DNA of 64,000 nt, from contig NC_085886.1 of NCBI RefSeq assembly GCF_035222275.1, positions 1,240,001-1,304,000 on the forward strand, read 5' to 3'. Made by a program: the position numbers and the translations under genes. The notes beneath the pieces are model-generated. The model did not search any database. It worked only from the letters and a program-made list of their open reading frames with translations, and was not told where the DNA came from. Of the stretch, positions 26,370 to 38,331 are shown piece by piece. Each line of letters starts with the position of its first letter. The stretch's first letter is position 1. This stretch comes from Podospora bellae-mahoneyi. Taxonomy: Eukaryota > Ascomycota > Sordariomycetes > Sordariales > Podosporaceae.

Positions 26370-26970
26370 AGCCCGGCTAGGCATCACGACGTAATCTCCT
26401 GTTGGTTACGGGTCTAGCCACATCAGGTAAAAGATCCCACAAACATCGAAAAACAGTCAAAACACACCAAAATCAACCGCATTTTCGTGTAGAGCTATCT
26501 AACGAATATTTTAACTACTTCTCACTATGAAAATTAACGCTATTTATATTTATAAGCTTAGTTATGCCAAGATATTAAATAAAAGCTTTGAAGCTTATAT
26601 TATTAAGTTTTATTTTTAGAGCTAATAGTTACTAAATTAGTTATTGCATCAGTTATTAAGTTAGTGATTAAATTAGTTAATACATTAGTTGCTTAATTAG
26701 GTAATTATAACTTTACTTATGTAAATTATATTCTAATATTTTTTTTTTAGCTGTAATGTATACTAAAGTATTACTTATATTAAATTTTCAAGCTTTTAAA
26801 CCGTATTTTATATTTATTTCACTTTAATTTAACTGACTTTTAGCCTTATAAATATATGTAGTTGTATCTGTAAAGTGCTCTTTGTGTTTTGTTATATTTT
26901 TCGACAGAAATACTAAAATAAGTTAGGCCTGTAACAAACAGGCAACTGCGCGGTGATCCCTAGCCGGGCT
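26370..26970. mobile_element. eroded inverted-repeat (TIR) element, AT-rich core
   Basis: AGCCCGGCTAGGCATCAC at 26370-26387 is matched, inverted, by GTGATCCCTAGCCGGGCT at 26953-26970 with 17 of 18 bases complementary. Similarity continues inward for about 30 more bases at roughly two-thirds identity. Between them, 26463-26935 is strikingly rich in A, T and TA dinucleotides, unlike everything else in the window. There is no open frame of note. The flanks share CCA next to each end (26367-26369 and 26971-26973), a possible 3-bp target duplication. I read this as a non-autonomous DNA transposon (MITE-like) whose interior was mutated C-to-T on both strands by RIP. The family is not assigned. Confidence 0.7.
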
Positions 26971-29007
26971 CCAAGCTCCGTTCCGCCACTCACGCTCCGG
27001 CCCTCCCGGAGAGAACACGATTGAAAAATAGAGAGCCCAGAAGGAGAATACCGGTGGCTTTTTTTGCGTTTATAGCTGTCCACAGCCATGCCACCTCACT
27101 GCCTATTGCCGAGTCTAGACTCTCGCTGTCCCAACCAGAGTATGACAGTAACATCTTTGCATCAATCCAGGGACGGTGACACCACAGGACAAAAAAAAGA
27201 GACAATATTAGGGATACCAAGTGAGACCAACCCTACCGGGCCGCATGTTTTTGTTTGTTGTCAGTTGTTTCCAAACCGATGACTCCTGTTGAGAACTTGC
27301 ACACAATCGGTGCATTATCTTCCCAAATCGCAAAGCCTCATCCTCATCATGCCACACTCTCCGCGCCTTTTCAAAAGATGCTGGAAACTCCAGCCATAAG
27401 GCGGCCGTTGGAAGGGACCTGCTTGCCTGTCTGCCCAGCAAGCAATGCGAGGCGGCGGTGCAGCGATGCAACCTGGCCTCTCATGATAGCCCGGGGAAGG
27501 GGTCGGGGTTGCCTTACGCAAGCAGCCGTTTGAGCGTAGAGACGATAGTCGGGATAGCAAGTCAAGCTTTTGGGACAAAAAAATTGAGACAAAAAACCAC
27601 CATCTCTCTCCCTGACGTACCTATCCAGATCATTGGGGAACTCTCTCCTAAACTTTCACCAACTCTAACATCGGCAGTTTTGTAAATCATCATATCTTGT
27701 TGTAAGTGTATTCGGGTAAAGTTGTCTCTCAGCTCACATCATCAGTTTTCGTGAACGAACGGCTACCCACACCATCGGAACGGTCATGAAACATTGGGCT
27801 ACACTACATCCGCGGGGGGGTTCGATAGTCGTGGATGTGTTCTTCATTATCCAACATCATAGCCTTGAGAAGCGGGGTATTGCGTCAGCGTTCAGTCAGT
27901 CAGCCATGAACCATCACCAACCTACCCACCTGCCCTTACATTGCTGTGTGTGTGAGGAAATGGCCCGAATAGCCTCATGCAGTTGTCCACGATGTCTTTG
28001 TTTTCTGTTGTTTTCGTCATTTCCCACCACCTCCACTACACCATTCCTCACCGTAAGAAAGCATCCGGTTGGTGGAAACCTCTCCTGCTACTCCTTCTCT
28101 GTACCTTGGCTACGGTAGAGACACCGCACCCACCCACCGTACACCCAACTGATCAGCCGTACAAAGCGAGATGATATCTGTAAACCCCAACTTTGTAATA
28201 TCCCATGGTTCACACCCTTTCCCCAAAATCTCACTCAGCAAAAGGCGGGCCGGCAACCCGCATAATCATCATCACCAAGGATGTCGAAGATCTCAAACAA
28301 CAATACCACTACCCATGGGTATCACGGAGATCATATCAGATGAGCGAGATGATGATATGAGCAACAGCATGGATCTAAACCCGGGTTTTCATGCCTAATT
28401 GATACTAATAAACGGGATGTGGGTTGGGTTGACGGGCAGCTCCAAGCGAGATGGCTTCAGTGTTTCAAGTTTTCTACCATGTCCCGCAGTAAGAATTGAT
28501 ACCTAACCAACCGTTACCATGTGACGATGAGATGGAAAGTCTGATGGGACATTCTCTACGACGACACGTATCCAATATCTTCTCACACCACATTTCTTGA
28601 AAACTTCATTACAATTATTCCCTCTGTACAGATATGTTCAACGGTCCATGATGACCCTCTACCCTGTACCAGTCCTTGGCAACCTGCATCACACCTAGTC
28701 TATTAAAAAATGACTCCAGGAGCCCAAACTCCAAAAGACTGCTCAAATCAAGAGACATTCCTTAGTTTCCAACAATATACGTCTCACCAACCGCATCATA
28801 ATGTACGCATGTGAGGGTCTGAGCTCACTCTTCCCATCCAAACAAAATTACACACCCATAGTTATAATCCCAAACATAGTTCCAACCCCATCATGCAATG
28901 CCATACCTGCCCTCCCCGTCTTATTCCCATCCAAACCAAGCTTGTAGCGTGCTCAAAACCGGCCAAATTCAAACATGGCCCCATCTCAAGGTAGTAGTAG
29001 TAATAGG
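26971..29007. other. gene-free stretch
   Basis: No supported gene. GC content returns to normal right after the element. The last part is the 3' flank of the minus-strand gene that ends at 29008. Confidence 0.5.
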
Positions 29008-31632
29008 TCAGAGAATAGACAACTCATCCTCACTATCATCAGTCGCGCTATCCCCAGCCCCAAACGACACTCTCGACGGCCTCGCCGGCCGAAACCTCGC
29101 AGGCTTGTTCCTGTTGAGCCAACTTCTCGTGCTATCTCTCGTCACCAACACCTTCTTTCCTGAACTGTTTCTTCCGTCCAAGTCCATCCCTAGCTCATCA
29201 CCACCTCTGGTGATCGGTCTTGATAGCCGTCTTGGTCTGGCCGAGAGGAGGCATTTCGGAACAACACGGCTTGGTTTGGTAGGCGATGAGGGCGGTTGGT
29301 TAAACCCGCCGTCGTCGTCGTCGTTTTCCGGGAAAAAGTTCTCTTTGTTGTCCTCAGCTTCTGATTGGTCGTTTTGTTGGGCTTCGGAGGGGGAGGGTTC
29401 CGTGATGGGAGATGTTGGGTCCATATCGTCGTCGTCCTCTGACGCTGAGGAAGAGTTGGGTGCTGTGCCCTGCTCAATGCTGTCTTCTTCCGTGGCAGAT
29501 GGAGGTTCTTCATGCTCCAAATCATGCTCGCCAAAATCCACCAGATCTTCCGCGTCGACATCATTCTCATCACTGACTTCATCCCCATGGTAGTCCTCTT
29601 GACTCTCCTCCTTAGAGTCCAACACCTCCCCAATCCCTGTTGATCGTGTTGCCATCGAACCACGACCAACCCCCTTCTTCCCCCCCACCGTCCCAGGCGT
29701 AGCAGCAACCCACTCACTAATAACATCATCCCATTTGATACCCGAAAAATTCCCCCTCCTCCTCCCCCCCTCCGGAACCGGCGTAGCAGCCGCGTTCATC
29801 TGCGCCCTCAACCTTTCCGCAAAAGCATGATCCCTCATGTTCCCCGTATTTTCCGCCACGCGAAACGCAGCATCAACCTGGATATTATTCAATGCCCCCC
29901 TGGGCAAATCCAACTTCTGAAGCTTGTCGCACAGCTGCAAAAGATACATGTGCGTGTCCAACCTCGTCCCACGAACGCAGTACTGCACTATCGATGCCAA
30001 CAATGCGATGGTGGCATCATACTGAAGCATCAGACTGGCGTTTCCCTTGCAATTGAGCACACCCCTCCATGATGACTCTATCACCGCAGAAGAGGTAGTC
30101 GTGTCGACGCAGAGAAAGGAGCAAAGAGCAAAAAGGTAGGTTCCGAGCTTGCGACCTTCCTTTTTGCGGTGTCTGAGTTGTTTGGTGCACGTGTCTACCA
30201 CGTATTGCACCCTTCGTCGGATGGTGGATGTTCGGTCTGTTGAGGACGAAGCAGCTGCCCCTTGGTCCTTTCCTTCCTGGCTAAGAAGAACGGCAGCTCC
30301 GAGTGCTCCGATGGCGTCGACGAGTTGACTTTGTGGTTTGCCGCGAATGCGGGTTTGAGCAACGCCTCTTGGTCGGGTTGGTGAGGCATGGTCGCAGAGA
30401 AGTGTCAAAGTGGTGGTGGCCAGCTCAACCACATCATCGCATGGCTTCATTTGTGCTATCCGGGCGATGGTTGAATGCCATAGTTTTCTGAAGCCTCCCG
30501 TCAGAATCCACTCTGATGGTAGGAACCCACCTGAAAGTAGTGAAGCTACTTTATTGGGTGTAAGATCAGTGCTGTGACCCAGCGTTTGGATCACTCGTAT
30601 GGGACGTAATGCTTGACAATGATCAAAGTCATTGTCCCTCGAAGCTGGTCTTGGGTACTGGCGGTATATGAATGTATCGATAAGCGGCATGAATTCATTG
30701 CTCGGTAGGTATTCGTGGCATAATCTGATCAGCAAGGTCACTATGTTGTCGTCAAACAATCCCTCTTCAGCGGCTTCATGAACAATCTGTATGCTGTGAG
30801 CTCGTACAGCCAGACAGAGATTCTTCCAACCATCAGCAGGCCCTAGGGCTTCCAACTCGTCGTATATTTCGAACGAGACGCCGCAGTCTTGTGGTTCCGG
30901 TTGTGAATCCTGATCCTTTTCGATCTCTTTCTTCTCCCAACGTATGTAGGCTGGTATCTTCCGGAGACACATTGCCATCAGAGACCTGGGAGCCGCAATA
31001 TTCTCAACGCGGTCCGGCCTGGTCTTTTTCAACAATGAATCCAGGGCTTTGACGACATGATAAAATAGCGCAAGCCTTTCGGGATCAATAGATGAACGAA
31101 GGCGGGCTAGTTCCTCGTCAAACCTGCATCTCTTGACGCAATTCGAGTGGCCGCAGACTGTTATCTCAATTCTGTTTTCATGGATAACAGGAGAAGACTG
31201 CTCGTGGTTTCTGATGCGACGTAGATGTGGTGTTGGGAAAACGGTATCTTGGGAAGGCCTGACTCCTGGTAGATTCCGTTGTCTTACTGTACCATCTCTC
31301 GGGGGTGTGGTTGTCGCTGATGATGGATCCTCGGCTGGTGACCTTTGCGATCCTTTCCGAGAGTATTTCCGAGTCACTTTCTTTTTGGTCGAGTACTCTT
31401 CATCAGACTCGGGATATCCTCTGTCCCTCTTGCCGAGCACGACACTTTTCCGTGGCCGGCCTCTTGTTATTTGGCTCTGCTGGGGCTGTGTTGAATCCGA
31501 GTTGCGCCTAACTGCAGCCTTCCGTTCCTTGATCTTTTTCAGAGCGGCGATATGGGCCAAGAGAGGACGGAGCAAACGGTGGCATTGTTTGGCAGTCCAT
31601 AGCCCCTGCATCACGGGCGCGGACGCCCTCAT
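29008..31632 (-). CDS. large unrecognised protein with helical core and acidic tail
   Basis: I do not recognise the family. One uninterrupted 874-codon frame starts at the ATG at 31632 (MRASAPVMQGLWTAKQCHRLL) and ends SEDELSIL. Residues 1-40 are helical; about 45-150 are basic, Ser/Arg-rich and disordered (RGRPRKSVVLGKR, KKKVTRKYSRK), suggesting nuclear import. A short Cys/His patch, ITVCGHSNCVKRCRFDEEL, follows. Residues about 170-600 read as a helix-rich, possibly HEAT/ARM-like body (for example YHVVKALDSLLKK, LATTTLTLLCD). From about 620 the chain is acidic and Ser/Glu/Asp-rich. The last 80 residues are Arg-rich with LSRPITRGGDE and RPSRVSFGAGD. It is divergent to clu1, with 797 bp between the two starts. 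A nuclear scaffold or chromatin role is a guess from composition. Confidence 0.85.
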   Translation of the reverse strand: MRASAPVMQGLWTAKQCHRLLRPLLAHIAALKKIKERKAAVRRNSDSTQPQQSQITRGRPRKSVVLGKRDRGYPESDEEYSTKKKVTRKYSRKGSQRSPAEDPSSATTTPPRDGTVRQRNLPGVRPSQDTVFPTPHLRRIRNHEQSSPVIHENRIEITVCGHSNCVKRCRFDEELARLRSSIDPERLALFYHVVKALDSLLKKTRPDRVENIAAPRSLMAMCLRKIPAYIRWEKKEIEKDQDSQPEPQDCGVSFEIYDELEALGPADGWKNLCLAVRAHSIQIVHEAAEEGLFDDNIVTLLIRLCHEYLPSNEFMPLIDTFIYRQYPRPASRDNDFDHCQALRPIRVIQTLGHSTDLTPNKVASLLSGGFLPSEWILTGGFRKLWHSTIARIAQMKPCDDVVELATTTLTLLCDHASPTRPRGVAQTRIRGKPQSQLVDAIGALGAAVLLSQEGKDQGAAASSSTDRTSTIRRRVQYVVDTCTKQLRHRKKEGRKLGTYLFALCSFLCVDTTTSSAVIESSWRGVLNCKGNASLMLQYDATIALLASIVQYCVRGTRLDTHMYLLQLCDKLQKLDLPRGALNNIQVDAAFRVAENTGNMRDHAFAERLRAQMNAAATPVPEGGRRRGNFSGIKWDDVISEWVAATPGTVGGKKGVGRGSMATRSTGIGEVLDSKEESQEDYHGDEVSDENDVDAEDLVDFGEHDLEHEEPPSATEEDSIEQGTAPNSSSASEDDDDMDPTSPITEPSPSEAQQNDQSEAEDNKENFFPENDDDDGGFNQPPSSPTKPSRVVPKCLLSARPRRLSRPITRGGDELGMDLDGRNSSGKKVLVTRDSTRSWLNRNKPARFRPARPSRVSFGAGDSATDDSEDELSIL

Positions 31633-32429
31633 TTGTGGCCGTTATAGAGTCTTGATTTTCCAAAAGATCTAAAGCGTAACCTATTGTATTTATGTACGAA
31701 TAGGCATGGATAGCGATCGCAGCGGCGTGCGTAATAAGTCGTGTAAGTCAAGTCGATGAGATGCCGCGATGAATGAATGAAGTGAATGTTTTCATTCGTT
31801 GTCTGGGGTCAATATGTTTACATCATCCCCGGATGCGGCCTAGCGTGCCACCCAGGATTCTGGAAAGTCGCCAACCCGCCAAGTCTCCCGCACCGCATCG
31901 CTGATGCTCAAATCCCGACTCGCCCGACTCGTGCCGAGAGGTGACGAGAGGCCCGTGTGTGGGGTACTTGGATACTTGACTCAGTGGGTTGATCACTGAG
32001 CCGGCATTGTTTCCGCCCCGCCCCGTTAGGCCGGCCTGAAATCTGCATCATAGGTTGCCGGCAAAGAAAAAAAAAAGTTAGAAGAATATTCAGCGCAAAA
32101 AAGATAAAAAAAGAACCCCCCATCAGTTGGCTCAGATCAAGCGAAAGAAAAACACAGTCCTTCTGTCCGCTATAGACTGTCTCTTCCTTCCCTGGACGCC
32201 TGTATATTCTTCTGATTGGGCCTTTCTTTCCTTTCCTTCCAATTCCTTGGCTCGACGCTCGACACTTCCAATTTTTTCACCCACTTTTTGCTTCGACAGC
32301 AAATCTCGAAATACCAACGGCTGGAGGTCGCACCCACATCTTTATAGAACACATTCTACAGCCGCCTTGTCTTTGCTCAGCATTGCATCCTTGCGATATC
32401 GGCAACTTAGAAAAAGAAATTAAGTCAAC
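31633..32429. promoter_or_regulatory. shared divergent promoter region
   Basis: 797 bp between the oppositely transcribed 874-residue protein gene and clu1. No coding frame was seen. The stretch 32130-32420 is pyrimidine-rich on the plus strand, as often found in fungal leaders. Confidence 0.5.
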
Positions 32430-35400
32430 ATGGCTGACGCAACATCCACCACTGCTGCTGCTGCCCCTCCCAGTATGCGACCCCTCACTTATATGATGAT
32501 GGTGGTGGTTCTGCTTGTCTAACACACGAAAAACCTACAGAGGAGCCAGTAGCCGACGAGCAAAACGTCGAGAAGCCTGCCGAGACCCAGACCGAGGAGG
32601 TGGTGGAGGAGGAGGAGGAGGAGGAGCAGCTTGAAGGTGTGTGACCACCTACCCACCTCATCTACACTATGCCATCCTCTCTAACCTTCCTGATAGACGC
32701 TCCCTTCATCGTCAAGATCGTTCTTCCCCACGACGATAAGACCTTTGAACTCCCGGTATGTTGTGTGGTTTCATGTATGGCGCTGGAGGCAGTATGCTAA
32801 GACAGAAGCGCAGGTGTCACCATTGGAACAAATCCACGAAATCAGACAATCGATCATTGAACACCCGATTGCCGTACAATACTCGTGTTTCCACCTCGAG
32901 CACAATGGGCAGCGCATAAACGACTTCATCAACGTTTCCGATGTTGAGGGCCTCGCCAACAATTCAGAGTTGCATGTGGTGGAGGACCCATACAGCGAAA
33001 AGGAGGCCAGAATTCACTTCATCAGGGTCAGGGAGTTGATTGGCGCCGCCGGGGACCGTACCGACACGGTACAGGGCATCCTGTCGGGTGCTTCGGTCTT
33101 TGACGATGTGGTAGCCGAGGCTGACAAGCAGGCCGGGGCCGAGGTCGCTGTCCAGGAGTACAACTTCGAGGCGGGTGTGAGCCCCTCCATTTTGCTTCCC
33201 AAGGAGCACGAGGCTGCGCCAAAGACTGTCAAGCTGATCACCTTGTCCTCATGGAACCCTCCTCCTGCGCCTCTCAGGCAAAAGGGCCACTTGCTCTACC
33301 TGACCATCACAACAAACGAGGGCGAGCAGTTCCAGGTTACCTCCCATGCCGGTGGTTTCTATGTCAACAACTCTTCCAACAGCAAGTTCGACCCATCACC
33401 GAAGCAGGACAAGAAGGCTGGTGTTATTTCGGCCCACTCCTTGTACACTCTTCTTGGGAAGCTCTCACCATCGTTTGCTGAAAGCTACGAGACCTTCCAG
33501 AAGTTTGCTAATCGCAAGGATCCCCTCGCCACTTTCCAGATCGGCAACACTGTGCCATCCGCCCCATGGCTCGTGCCATCCACCTCCTCACCTTTGGTTG
33601 CTCACATTGCCGACCCTACGAGATCACAGGAGACCTTCCTCCTCGGTGGTGCCGAGAACACCGACTCGCTCCGTGACTGGAACGAGGAGTTTCAGTCTGC
33701 CAGAGAATTGCCCAAGGATACCATCCAGGACCGTGTCTTCAGAGAGCGACTTATCGCAAAACTCCACGCTGATTACAACGACGCTGCTGCTCGCGGCGCC
33801 GTTCTCGTTGCTCGTGGTGAGGTTGCTCCTCTCAACCCTACCGAGGGCCGGGATGCGCAGATTTTTGTCTACAACAACGTCTTCTTCTCGTTCGGAGCTG
33901 ACGGCGTCGGCACCTTCACCAGCGAGGGTGGCGACGAGGCTGCCAAGGTTGCTACTGGCAAGGACGTTTTCGGTGTGAAGCTCGTGAACCAGCTCGACAT
34001 TGACGGTCTTTACACTCCTGGCACCGTTGTCGTTGACTATCTTGGCAAGCGGATTGTCGGTCAGAGCATAGTACCTGGCATCTTTAAGCAGCCCGAGCCT
34101 GGTGAGAACCAGATTCACTACGGTGCTGTTGATGGCAAGGATGTCGTTGCTGCCGATGAGGCCTTTGCCCCCGGCTTTGCGACGCTTGCTAGCTATCTGC
34201 GGGTCAAGAAGCACGCCGTTTGGGACAAAGAAAACAAGCGCCATGATCTCGAAGCCAGTGTTGAGATGAAGGGCCTTCTTGGAACCGACGGTCGCAAGTA
34301 CGTCCTTGACTTGTACCGCATCACCCCCTTGGATATCCAGTGGATGGAGGAGGCCAGCCCCGAGGGTGCTGAGTACCCCCACCGCATGACTGTCCTCCGT
34401 CCTGAGCTCGTTGAGTCTTTGAGCAAGCAGAAGGCCCGCGAGTATCTCAGTGCTGAGGTCAGCAAGCGTGACTCTAAGAAGACCAAGGAGGTTAAGGAGG
34501 AGACCAAGGAGGAAGCCAAGGAGGAGGCCAAGGAGGAGGCCAAGGAGGAGGCCAAGGAGGAGGCCAAGGAGGAGGCCAAGGAGGAGGCCAAGGAGGAGAC
34601 CAAGGAGGAGATCAAGGAGGAGGAGGAGAAGAAGGAGAGAGAAGCCAAGGAGGAGGGTGCCGAGGAGGCCGAGGAGAAGAAGGAGGAGGAGAAGACTGAT
34701 AGGATAGACATGTCTGGCTTCAAGTTTGCCCTGAACCCCGATGTTTTCAGCGGCCAGGTCCCCCAGACCGACGAGGAGAAGGAGGAGATGGCCAAGGACG
34801 AGCAAGACGTCCGTGATGCTTGCAAGTATCTCACCGAAACCGTCATCCCCACTCTCCTGCGCGACCTCAAGGAGTCAGATATCAGCTTCCCCATGGATGG
34901 TCGCTCTTTGAGCGCTCTCCTCCACCGCCGCGGTATCAACATGCGCTACCTTGGCAAATTGGCCCAGAAGAGCGTTCCGGAGACGACCGACATGGAGGAG
35001 AAGGTTGATGGCGATCGTCTCAAGTGCTTCCGCGAGGTCTGTGTGCGCGAGATGATCGCCCGAGCGTTCAAACACATCGCTGCCAAGTACCTCAAGAGCC
35101 TGCCCTTGTCGCTGACCTCGGCCTGCTTCGCCCACCTTTACAACTGCCTTCTCGGCTTTGGTCTCAACCCCAAGCCCGAGGCTGAGATCGACGAGGCCTA
35201 CCGCGCCCTTTTCAGCGATGCTGATCTTGCCTTTGAGAAGGTTACTCCTGAGAGTCTCAGGGAGGAGGTCCAGCACGAAGTGGCTCGCCGCTTCAGATAC
35301 ACTCTGGCCGAGAACTGGTACACCGAGGCCAGGCCCGTGCAGCTGCTCCGTGAGACTGCCCTGAAGCTCGGTCTTCAGCTTCAGGCCTCCAAGTTCCACT

Positions 35401-36593
35401 TCACCCAGGCTGAGGCTGATGCCGCCGCCGCTGCTGCTGCGCCGGCGCCTGCGCCAGTCCAGACTAACGGCCAAGCTGCCGCTGAGTCTACCGGCAGCAA
35501 GAAGAAGAAGGGCAAGAAGGCTCGTGATGCTTCCCCATCCAGCATTGTCTCGACCACGGTCCCGCACACCTTCAGCCCGGATGACTTTGTCAACGTGGTG
35601 CCCCTCATCAAGGACTCTTGCCCCAGGAGCGCCTTGGCCGAAGAGGCTCTCGAGGCTGGCCGTCTCTCTATTTACCAAGGTCAAAAGAAGATCGGCGAGG
35701 ACCTCCTTCTTGAGTCCCTCTCTCTCCACGAGCAAATCTATGGCCTCGTGCACCCCGAGGTTGCTCAGATGTACCACACCCTTTCTCAGATGTATTTCAA
35801 CCTAGACCAGAAGGATGCGGCCGTCGAGCTTGCCAGAAAGGCTGTCATTGTGAGCGAGCGGACGCTTGGCATCGACTCGGCCGAGACGGTGTTGAACTAC
35901 CTCAACTTGAGTCTCTTCCTCCACCAGCGTGGCGACAGCAAGATTGCTCTCGTGTACGCCAGGCACGCGCTTGACGTGTGGAAGTTGATTTATGGACCGG
36001 ACCACCCAGACACCATCACGACGATCAACAACTACGCGGTAATGCTGCAGAGCATCAGGGCCTACACTGAGTCTCGCCGGTGGTTTGAGGAGTCTCTCCG
36101 GGTCTGCGATCAGGTATTTGGCAGAAACTCGATCAACTCTGCCACTCTTCTTTTCCAGCTCGCCCAGGCTCTTGCCCTCGACCAGAACGCGAAGGCTGCT
36201 GTTGACCGCATGAAGGAAAGCTACAGCATCTTCAAGGCCCTCTTGGGTGCGGACGACAAGAACACCAAGGAGGCCGAGCACTGGCTTACGCAGTTGACAC
36301 ACAATGCTGTGTCCATTGCCAGGCAGACAAAGGAACTCGCGGCCAAGAGAGCGCGTGCCGGCTACAAGTTCACCTCGAGCGGCGTCGGCGTGGGTTCGGT
36401 CACTGGTGCGCCCGCGCAGCTTCCTGGCGCCAGGGGAGCTGCTCCTAGTACCAAGGATAGTCGTAACATCGATGAGCTTATGAAGTACATTGAGGGCGGT
36501 GACAAGAAGACCAAGGGCGGGAGCGGTGGTGGCAAGAAGCGCCCTGGTAAGGCCAACCCCAAGAGACGGGGTGGCGCTTCCGGCACTGCTTGA
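32430..36593 (+). CDS. clu1: Clustered mitochondria protein Clu1/Tif31
   Basis: Clu1/Tif31 is a cytosolic RNA-binding protein needed for mitochondrial distribution and found with eIF3 (family knowledge). Exons are 32430-32472, 32541-32636, 32697-32755 and 32814-36593, with three introns of 58-68 nt. The protein has 1325 residues, the usual length. It begins MADATSTTAAAAPP, then a Glu-rich segment and the CLU N-terminal domain (APFIVKIVLPHDDKTFELP, VSPLEQIHEIRQSI). The CLU domain follows (about residues 380-620; FVYNNVFFSFGADG, VVDYLGKRIVGQSIVPG). A Lys/Glu/Ala repeat spans about 620-690. Next come the eIF3-p135-like region (LHRRGINMRYLGKLA) and tetratricopeptide repeats (about 1010-1210; LLLESLSLHEQIYGLVHPEVA, HALDVWKLIYGPDHPDT). 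The C-terminus is basic and Gly-rich. Several long frames on the opposite strand are by-products of codon bias. AATAAA occurs at 36944-36949. Confidence 0.96.
34515..34598. repeat. 12-bp coding repeat, seven perfect copies
   Basis: Seven identical copies of GCCAAGGAGGAG, flanked by variant copies, encode AKEE units in Clu1. The charge pattern suggests a long single helix. Confidence 0.95.
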
Positions 36594-38331
36594 ATCTAGT
36601 TCTTGACGTTGTCTCGCTGTTCTTTTTCCTTGTTTCGGGGCTAGCTTTTCCAGCAAGTTTGGTGCGGGAAAGGGTGAGGGGGGAAACTTTCTCGGGAACA
36701 AAAAAGTTTTTTCCATCTCTTATCATCTTCTCTCACTGTATAAACTCATAGAGCAATTTTTTTTTGCTTCCTTCCTCCATCACTCACACGGGGCGTTGGA
36801 TGAAGACACATAAACATGGCTCTTATGCACAAACCTCTTGTACTTATTGTCTTTTTTCTCTTTTCGTCGTCATGGCACTTGTACATATTTTACTGCTGGA
36901 AAGGCTCAATACAAGGAAGGGGAAAAAGGGTATTATATTGATGAATAAAATGGGATGGGGGTTGAGGGAAGGAGGGAGACAAAACATCATTGACGCAAAG
37001 CGAAAAAGGTGGAAATGCAGCGATGGGTGATGGGAAAATTGGGAGGGGGGAGTTTATTTTTTGGGGGAGATACACAAGCGGGAAAAAAAATGAGAAATCT
37101 TCACTCTTACAGACTGATGTGGCTTTATTGTTTTGTTTTTGTGGTTGTGAGGTTGGGCGTTTTTTTTGGTGGGTGGTGGCTGGGGGAGAAGAGTGGTAGG
37201 TTTGTTGACAGCCCCTTTTTTTTAAGGATACTCCTGACTGGGAGGCTGGGCAGGTTTTATTTGGGGGGCTGTTTTCACATGGGAGCTTGAGGAGAGGGAT
37301 TGTCTTTGTTTGCATTTTAATAGAGGTCTTGGTTTAATTACTGCAGAGTTGATTCCAGTACCTGCAGAATTGTTTGCCGACTTTGACAGGAGATGGCTCG
37401 AGACTCGATGCTCTGACAAAGTGTGGGCAGCCGTCAGTGAATTAAGTTTGAGGCGCAACCCCTTTCCTTGGTTGACTTTTTTTTATTTTTTTTTATCTCT
37501 CACAAGATAAGGTGTCAGTCAAGTGGATATCTTGGAGATTGCACATGGGACACAAAAAAGTTATTGATTTTATTTTTTTGAACTTTTGGGGACAAGGCTG
37601 GGCAGAGAATAGAAACAGGGAAAGCAAACAGCCACTTTGCCTGCCTGCCACCTCTTTTTTATCTCCGGATTGGTGAGGGACGACTCCTTTGATGACGAAC
37701 AAAGTCGACGAGGATTGCACGTGCGTTTCCACAGTTGCCCCCACTGTAAGGGCGAATCCATGGCTGTGATTGGTTGAGTCGAGGGGTCGCGCGCCTTTGA
37801 ATCGCCCGACGCGAAAAACCAGCGTTCGTGTGGTCAATTAAACAATCGCCCACCTTCACCAAACCAACACCAACAAAAGTGCGCCGACTCGACCAGTCCG
37901 AGGACTCCTTCGTCATTGTCTCCCAACGAAGTAATCGCGGGATCGCCCCTCCGACCACTCACACTCCACACGCTCCTTTTATACATTTTTACTTTTTTAA
38001 CTTGTTACTGTCGATCAAGTTGAAGTTTATCACGGAGTACTCCCACCAGTTCCTAACCCCAGTGCGCGTGTCGCATTCAAGCAAGCTCCGAGCGACAGCT
38101 AGAAACCAGGAAGCAGCATCACCCACTCCCACTCCCAACCGCAAAAAGCTCTCTCCTTGAGCTCTCCTCAGCTGCCCTGCGGCTCAACCTCTCTGCTGTC
38201 CATTCATTCGTCCACATCCGACAACAACCCCTCACTCGGAACGCCGTCGACACCCATGGTCACAGCCGGCGCATCTTGTTTGCGACAATCCAAATAAAAA
38301 AAAAGATAAAAAAAAAACACAACATCCAACA
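36594..38331. other. gene-free stretch: clu1 3' flank and forkhead promoter
   Basis: No gene seen. The stretch 36594-36950 is clu1 3' UTR. The stretch from about 37750 to 38331 resembles a long leader and promoter for the forkhead gene, with several short upstream frames. Confidence 0.55.

Noticed and set aside
26004-26380. Overlapping plus-strand frames beside the inverted-repeat element, one starting with Cys/Leu-rich text
   Set aside because: Overlaps equally long antisense frames and has no signal-peptide pattern or homology that I can see.
33624-34805. 393-codon minus-strand frame with Leu-rich repeats
   Set aside because: Antisense to clu1; the Leu runs are the complement of the AKEE repeat.
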